Below are positions 59,505 to 64,000 of a stretch of 64,000 nucleotides of DNA, piece after piece. The notes beneath the pieces were generated by a model. The model was not told the origin of the DNA and ran no database searches. It saw nothing but the letters and a program-made list of their open reading frames with translations. The DNA is from CAWKGV01 sp963849305 (lineage in GTDB: Bacteria > Pseudomonadota > Alphaproteobacteria > Acetobacterales > Acetobacteraceae), in assembly GCA_963849305.1 (NCBI GenBank), contig CAWKGV010000002.1, positions 372,001 through 436,000 of the forward strand, in the 5' to 3' direction. The stretch's first letter is position 1. Every line of letters begins with the position of its first letter. The translations under genes and the position numbers were made by a program.

Positions 59505-60149
59505 ATGTCACACCGCTCGCCCGATGTTCTGGCCCCGCGCGAAAACCTCCCTACCCCTTGCGGGAGGGGCCGCGGGAGGGGTCGGGGAGAGAGACTAATC
59601 CGCCCCTTGTCCGCGCTGCTTGCCACCCTACTCGCCGCCGGCTGCGCGCCGGGCGCGAGCCTGCCGCCGCTCCCCGAGGCCGCGCGTGCCGGCTACCGGC
59701 TCGGTCCCGGCGATCAGGTCCGCATCATCACCGTGGGCGACGAGGCGCTCACGGGCGAGTTCCGGGTCAGCGATAGCGGCGCGATCGCCTTGCCGATGGT
59801 GGGCGGCGTTCATGCGGCGGGCCTGCGCCCGTCCGGGCTGGAGCGCGCCGTGGCGGCCGCGCTGACCCGGGCCGGGCTGGAACGGGAGCCGTCGGTCGCC
59901 GTCGAGGTGATCGGCTACCGGCCGATCTTCGTATTGGGCGAGGTCAACAAGCCGGGCCAGTTCCCGTATCAGCCGGGCATGACGGTGCTCGCCGCCGTAG
60001 CGCTCGCCGGTGGGTTCACCTACCGGGCGGTGGAGGAGTACGCCTCGGTGGTGCGCAGCGAGGGCGGCGCGGGCGTCGAGGGCCGGGTCGCGCGCCAGAC
60101 CGCGCTGGAGCCGGGCGACGTTGTCACGGTGTTCGAACGGCGGTTCTGA
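59505..60149 (+). CDS. Wza-like polysaccharide export lipoprotein
   Basis: Outer-membrane export protein, about 214 residues. A lipoprotein signal ends in LLATLLAAGCAPG, the Poly_export domain has YRLGPGDQVRIITVGDEALTG and a soluble SLBB-type region FVLGEVNKPGQFPYQPGMTVL follows. The N-terminus before the lipobox contains the sequence of a palindromic GGGAGGGG repeat (59545-59593) and is unusually long, so the original start may have been replaced. Starts at 59505 and 59460 are both open. It is divergent from the wzc-like gene with about 130 bases between. Confidence 0.8.
   Translation: MSHRSPDVLAPRENLPTPCGRGRGRGRGERLIRPLSALLATLLAAGCAPGASLPPLPEAARAGYRLGPGDQVRIITVGDEALTGEFRVSDSGAIALPMVGGVHAAGLRPSGLERAVAAALTRAGLEREPSVAVEVIGYRPIFVLGEVNKPGQFPYQPGMTVLAAVALAGGFTYRAVEEYASVVRSEGGAGVEGRVARQTALEPGDVVTVFERRF
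59545..59593. repeat. GC-rich palindromic repeat in wza 5' end
   Basis: CCTCCCtaccccttgcGGGAGG followed by GCGGGAGGGGTCGGGGAGAG, related in style to the repeat at 55706-55825. It is translated inside the wza-like N-terminal region. Confidence 0.6.
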
Positions 60150-60309
60150 AACGGCGTCTCCATCCGCGAGCTGCGGGATTCCAATTTAGATGGCCCGACC
60201 GGTCGACCCGCAGAGTGGGTTCAGACCGATCGACCTCAACCTGGTGTTCGCGGTGCCGGAGTGTGAAGGGGCGTTCGCGGCGGATTCGGTGATTGAGGCA
60301 GGCGGGTGA

Positions 60310-60412
60310 GTGTACACCGGGGCAGAGTCGAGCTATTTCGTCCGGGTGCGATGTGTACACCGAGGGCAGGACGGGACGATCAGGTGTACACCGGCCGTTA
60401 ACCGGCTATTCA
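60310..60412 (+). repeat. Triple GTGTACAC element, copy B
   Basis: GTGTACAC at 60310-60317, 60353-60360 and 60384-60391, spaced 43 and 31 bases exactly as in copy A, then GCCGTTAACCGGCTATTCA. Spacer sequences differ from copy A. It separates wza from the decayed duplicate of its 3' end. Confidence 0.8.
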
Positions 60413-60419
60413 TGCGTGG

Positions 60420-60576
60420 CGCTCGCGGGCGGGTTCACCTACCGGCGGTGGAGGACTACGCCTCGGTGATGCGCAGCGAGGTGGCGCGGGCATCGAGGGC
60501 CGGGTCGCACGCCAGACCGCGCTGGAGCCGGGGGATGTTGTCACGGGTTGGAACGGCGGTTCCGAAGCGGCGTCCG
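60420..60576 (+). repeat. Degraded duplicate of wza 3' end
   Basis: Closely matches 60001-60158 (GGGTTCACCTACCGG..., ...GGGCCGGGTCGC..., ...CAGACCGCGCTGGAGCCGGG) but with several small indels that break the frame. No start or stop of its own; non-coding remnant. Confidence 0.8.
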
Positions 60577-61250
60577 CACGTGCGCGCAGGGCGACCTGGG
60601 CTTGACCCGGCGATTTATGCAGGCCCTTGCTGCATGAATGTTTCGATAACGTAAGACAGATAGGTCGGAGTCGCGGCCCCCGCTCGCACCCAAGCAATAG
60701 CGTCTCTGCGCCGGTTGAAACCGGACATAGCAGACGTCTCGCGCGTAGGTCCGGTTCGCGCCATAACCGCCGTTCAGTCGAGTAGCGCTGGTCCTCCAAA
60801 GCGGACACCCCGTCCGCTCGCTTCCCAGGTTGGGATGAGTGGAACCGGTGATCCGGACAGCAAATATTTAGGGGCGGTGCGGCTATGCTCTGGCATACTC
60901 GGTTTTATCTTCGCCTACGTTTGCCATGATGGGGCTTATGCGGGGGTAGCCTTGCGTGCCGCGCGCCGAGGCGCACGGCACAACGTCAGGAACCATGACC
61001 GCCGCCACTTGGAGCAGCCAGACGACCCATTCCGCCGCGTGTGACCGTCACGCCGCATGGCGCCAGATGCAGCGGCGGCGGGCAGCCTATGCCGCGTGGC
61101 GCTCGCGCTGGGGCAGGCTTGGCATCGGTGGCAGCCAGGACCGGCCGGTCGTCGCGGGCGCACGATCCACGACCAGCGGTAGTTCCGCTTTGATTTCTGA
61201 CTAAATGGGCCGACAACGGGGCCCGCATTTTCCCCTCGAAAGGAAATTTC

Positions 61251-61442
61251 ATGCCCTGCCCCGATTATCCGCGAGACTGCCGTGCACCGGCATCCGATCA
61301 GCGCCATCTAACTCCCGGTGAACAGGCCGCCATTACCAGCAAGGCAGCCGCTTTCGCAGGTCAGGCAGAGCGTTGCGCCTATTGCGGCTCGTTTACATCA
61401 GTGGCAACTCGCTACGTCGCCTTGGTTGGCTCGACGGCATGA
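61251..61442 (+). CDS. Small hypothetical protein with CxxC motif
   Basis: 63 residues, beginning MPCPDYPRDCRAPASDQRHL, with a CAYC pair near residue 42. A good ribosome site, AAAGGAAATTTC, precedes the ATG. A one-base change near 61425 would extend it as ALGWLDGMMGAGFHPTQR, so it may be frameshifted. No family recognised; it lies in a decayed, mobile-type region. Confidence 0.35.
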   Translation: MPCPDYPRDCRAPASDQRHLTPGEQAAITSKAAAFAGQAERCAYCGSFTSVATRYVALVGSTA

Positions 61443-61696
61443 TGGGGGCCGGATTTCATCCGACGCAACGCGCCGTCTAGGCAAGCACACAACCCTCTGG
61501 GACCGGCCGCCGCAGGCAGCATAAGTCAACAATTCTGTAACGAGCAAAGCGATTGGGCATTTGTGACGAGGCAGCGCAGCATATCGCCGCGGTTGAGACG
61601 GTACAGGCCAATCATCATCAGGGGCGATGCCCGGCTTGAGGGCGGGGCGAAGCTTGGGCCGCCACCGACGCCGTTGCCAGCTACCGCAAGCGCGGC

Positions 61697-62341
61697 ATGG
61701 CCGCCTTTGTAGCGGTCTATGAGCGGGTCAATCAACTGGCGGTTGCCGACACCCTCCTTGCAAACTCATCGCTTGCGGGTTGCAGGATTGTATATCAGCC
61801 GCAGATAGCGGCGGACGACCGCCGGATTGATTTCGTGGTTCCGACTGCTGAGAGCGGATACCTTTACATCGAGGTGAAGCTAGTGCGACCGACTGCCAAG
61901 GACACTGAGGAGCACTGGCAAAAATACGAACAGCGCAGACAGCGCCACACCGAGAATGTAAGCTATATCGTCGGGAAGGCGTGGCTAGGAGCGGCAATTT
62001 ACGGGAACTCGTTTTCCGCACGGTCAAAGTTTATGGAATACGTGCTCGACTTCGAGCCGCGGCTGGCTGACGCCAACACGGTGCAGCCGGGGCGCGGCTT
62101 GCTCGTATTCTGCGGCGCAGGGATGGAGTGGCACTGCTCAGAGCTGGAGGACTTTGCGGACTTCTACCGCACCGGACAGCACCGCCACGATGATCCCTTT
62201 GCCGCAATGGAAGCCGAGTTCCTCAGCAAAGGTCGTATCCAGCTACGGCGCAACATTGCGGCGTTCAGCTTCATGAAGCGGCCTATGGACAGTATCGCCG
62301 TGGAGAAGTGGATAGCCGATGTGCGCGGCCCGGTGCAGTGA
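61697..62341 (+). CDS. Hypothetical protein with possible PD-(D/E)XK nuclease core
   Basis: 214 residues, cytoplasmic, no signal peptide. The stretch RRIDFVVPTAESGYLYIEVKLV (residues 42-63) has an Asp45...Glu59-x-Lys61 pattern on two hydrophobic strands, which fits the D-ExK core of restriction-endonuclease-like folds. HWQKYEQRRQRHTENVSYIVG follows. The frame is open 19 codons upstream of the ATG (DAVASYRKRG) with sequence that looks coding, so the N-terminus may have been lost by frameshift. Composition is less GC-rich than the core genes. The nuclease call is a motif-level inference only. Confidence 0.5.
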   Translation: MAAFVAVYERVNQLAVADTLLANSSLAGCRIVYQPQIAADDRRIDFVVPTAESGYLYIEVKLVRPTAKDTEEHWQKYEQRRQRHTENVSYIVGKAWLGAAIYGNSFSARSKFMEYVLDFEPRLADANTVQPGRGLLVFCGAGMEWHCSELEDFADFYRTGQHRHDDPFAAMEAEFLSKGRIQLRRNIAAFSFMKRPMDSIAVEKWIADVRGPVQ

Positions 62342-62427
62342 ACCCACGAGCCTTCCTGGCCGCCGGTATCGTTAACGCGCGATGCACGGCGCATGGCGGA
62401 TGTCGGGTTCTATGCTATAATGGAATG

Positions 62428-63154
62428 ATGAGTGCCAACGACAACCTCTTGAACCAGATCGCCGCCAAGAAGGCCGAAGCTTGATCGGCTGCGCGCGCGC
62501 GCACCCGACGCGCTGACAATTTTCAGCATACCATTGACATCGAACTGACTTACAGTTCGAACGCCATCGAGGGAAATACGCTGACCGCCGTCGAGACAAC
62601 GCCTGTTGTCGAGAAGGGCATCACCATCGGCGGCAAATCGCTGAATGATCATCTGGAAGCCATCGATCACCTCCACGCATTCGCTATGTGCGCTCAATTC
62701 GGCCAACAGCGAATCGCCGTTGACCGAGATGGACGTGCGCAACCTGCATCGGCTGGTGGTGCTGCGCTCCGGTCCCGATATTGCCGGCCGTTATGCCGAT
62801 CAGGCGCGGCTCACCGACGCCGGGCCGGCACAACTTCCCATTGCCGGCCGAAGTGCCGGCGCTGATGGGCGACTTCGCCAAGTGGCTTGCGGCGGCACCG
62901 GCACACCGGAGACCGCCTTCACGGCGCATCGGCGGCTGGTGGAAATTCATCCATTCAATGACGGCAACGGGCGCACTGCCCGGCTGGTGATGAATCTGGT
63001 GTTGCTGCGCGGCGGCTATCCGCCGGTTGCCGTGCCGCCCGAAGACCGGCCCGCCTATATCGCGCGCTGCAACAGGTCGAGACCGGCCACGGCGTCGCGC
63101 CGTTCGAACGGCTACTTTACGAGCGACTGGATACAACGCTGGGGGAGTCCTTAA
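62428..63154 (+). pseudogene. Fic-domain AMPylase, multiply frameshifted
   Basis: Remnant of a class II Fic protein. The start MSANDNLLNQIAAKKAEA meets a stop at about 62482; the next frame reads ELTYSSNAIEGNTLTAVETT with the N-terminal inhibitory motif S-x-x-A-I-E-G-N, then GGKSLNDHLEAIDHLHAF. A further frame carries LTEMDVRNLHRLVV and the catalytic motif HPFNDGNGRTARLVMN. At least two frame changes separate these pieces, so the gene is dead unless the sequence contains errors. A TATAAT hexamer lies at 62416-62421 just before the start. Intact Fic enzymes transfer AMP to target proteins. Confidence 0.82.
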
Positions 63155-63505
63155 GCGCCTTAAGGCAGGCGCTTCCCGCTTCCCCAACACGAGCGAGACC
63201 GAGCGATAAGCCAAAGCCGGCGTGATTGCTTATAGCCGTCCGTCAAAAGTCAATAATTCCACCGCCCCTGATTTTTCAAGCGGGACGGCAATACTTTTGC
63301 AATAAGTCGCCTTCCGTGTTCACACTCCTTCGTTCAAGTCACGCACAGCGGGCATGGACGGCGGCACGCGGAGCCGTCCTTACGCCCGCCAAGGATCGTC
63401 AGTGCGTTGCGCCGAGCTTCTCCGCAGACTGAAGTGACAACAACCTCAGCTTTCCAACCTCCGGCCAACGCCACCCGTCTGGAATCTCCTGGAATTACCT
63501 TTCTG
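63155..63505. other. Non-coding stretch after the Fic remnant
   Basis: About 350 bases with no supported gene. It separates the Fic remnant from the leftward cytochrome-type pair. Nothing recognised. Confidence 0.35.
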
Positions 63506-63784
63506 TTACTGTGGGCAGCCTTGCTTTATCCAGCACCCGAAGGTGGCGACCCACTCCTGCGACCAGGGTTGCTCGCCTGAGCCGGGCGGCGGCATGTAAC
63601 CATTTGAGACCTGGTTATAGATCGGCACCGCGTTGACCATCACATCCTGATAACTGCTGAGATCGATGTTTTTAGTCTTCATGTGGGCGATGTCGGTGGC
63701 GGTGAACATCTTCTGTATGTCGTTTGTCCAGGTAACCTGGTTCGGACAGTCCATATTGGCGAAAAACGCGTGATGTTGGGCCAT
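63506..63784 (-). CDS. Small protein next to c-type cytochrome gene
   Basis: 92 residues: VTWTNDIQKMFTATDIAHMKTKN, then SSYQDVMVNAVPIYNQVSNG, YMPPPGSGEQPWSQEW and a C-terminal FGCWIKQGCPQ with two cysteines. The MPPPG...W...CWIKQGCP ending resembles the C-terminal part of small cytochrome-c-like proteins, but there is no CxxCH heme motif. It lies 29 bases downstream of a heme-protein gene on the same strand and may work with it. Function unknown. Confidence 0.6.
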   Translation of the reverse strand: MAQHHAFFANMDCPNQVTWTNDIQKMFTATDIAHMKTKNIDLSSYQDVMVNAVPIYNQVSNGYMPPPGSGEQPWSQEWVATFGCWIKQGCPQ

Positions 63785-63813
63785 TGCTTTGGGTGTCCTA
63801 CAGCGGTTGAACG

Positions 63814-64000
63814 TTATCGGCTCAGGCTCCTGTTGCGGAACACGGCGGTCATTCCCTGGCTGGTCGCCATGGACGGCGTCTCCGGTTGCGTCACTGAGCC
63901 GCGGGCGAGAATCACGCTGAAGTCGCCGGCACCGTAGGGAATCAAAGGATTCTGGCCTTGGCTGCCGTGGCAGCCCATGCAGCCGCCCATATTGTCGAAG
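63814..64000 (-). CDS. C-type cytochrome-like protein, C-terminal part (start outside window)
   Basis: The last 62 residues of a minus-strand gene are visible. FDNMGGCMGCHGSQGQ contains a CxxCH heme-binding motif, followed by DFSVILARGSV and a short tail ending RNRSLSR. Exported heme proteins of this kind end with a CxxCH...DFSF/DFSV motif. The N-terminus lies beyond the right edge. It is followed by the 92-residue gene after 29 bases. Confidence 0.7.
   Translation of the reverse strand, partial: FDNMGGCMGCHGSQGQNPLIPYGAGDFSVILARGSVTQPETPSMATSQGMTAVFRNRSLSR

Larger units (their letters stand above)
60150..61250. other. Decayed region downstream of wza
   Basis: About 1.1 kb with no convincing gene. 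It holds triple-GTGTACAC copy B (60310-60412) and a degraded duplicate of the wza 3' end (60420-60576). A short open frame at 60995-61204 (MTAATWSSQTTHSAACDRH, 69 residues, AGGA just upstream) is too weak to call. The rest shows nothing recognisable. Confidence 0.45.

Noticed and set aside
60410..60808. 132-codon minus-strand frame in the decayed region
   Set aside because: Overlaps the decayed wza duplicate on the opposite strand; no conserved motif.
62411..62430. Strong promoter before the Fic remnant
   Set aside because: A TATAAT hexamer is present but no matching -35 box at proper distance, and the start codon is too close.

Overview
This is a 64 kb window of high-GC DNA from an alphaproteobacterium. 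Three things point to Rhodospirillales and probably Acetobacteraceae: the flagellar gene order fliF-fliG-fliH-fliN-flbD-flhA, the fused shikimate kinase/3-dehydroquinate synthase gene, and the plsC-miaB-phoH-ybeY-corC block. The family placement is inference; no rRNA gene is present.

Layout. (1) 1-1584, minus: end of a sugar-type ABC importer (permease, then a Tat-type binding protein). (2) 1889-9376, plus: flagellar basal body, switch and export genes with the sigma-54 activator FlbD. (3) 9511-10951: a frameshifted carbohydrate-binding, beta-roll protein that looks type I secreted. (4) 11054-14051: a three-gene set with a luciferase-like monooxygenase, a metallo-beta-lactamase-fold lactonase and a GrdB-like cysteine protein. 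(5) 15069-21744: five overlapping genes in the order hmfABCDE, encoding conversion of 2-furoate to 2-oxoglutarate through furoyl-CoA; the large dehydrogenase subunit carries a fused CoxG-like domain. (6) 21766-26691, minus: corC, ybeY, phoH, miaB and an acyltransferase. (7) 26789-32926: tamA and a tamB carrying one frameshift. (8) 33146-44500: core genes (gshB, an MFS carrier, hslVU, sufE, a VWA-like protein, rplU, rpmA, obgE, proB, tRNA-Leu, aroKB), ending with xerD at 45396.

(9) 45397-53973 is an accessory, mobile-element-rich stretch. Two deleted IS1182-family copies in inverted orientation bracket an intact-looking IS630-family element and a DyP-type peroxidase gene of different base composition. 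Next comes a xanthine/CO-dehydrogenase-type molybdenum subunit gene split by an IS256-family element, with an 8 bp target duplication and a reading frame that would be restored by precise excision. (10) 53970-60149: a truncated Uma2-type gene, then an exopolysaccharide export locus (flippase, unknown membrane protein, Wzc-like tyrosine kinase, divergent Wza-like lipoprotein), with GGGAGAGGG-type palindromic repeats merged into two reading frames. (11) 60150-64000: decayed DNA with a second copy of a triple-GTGTACAC element, a degraded duplicate of the wza 3' end, a possible PD-(D/E)XK nuclease, a broken Fic gene and the end of a c-type cytochrome gene pair.

The least explained signals are the two 103-base triple-GTGTACAC elements with identical box spacing but different spacer sequence, the three-gene lactonase/monooxygenase/GrdB-like set, and the recurrence of single-base frameshifts in otherwise well-preserved genes, which could be true mutations or assembly errors.
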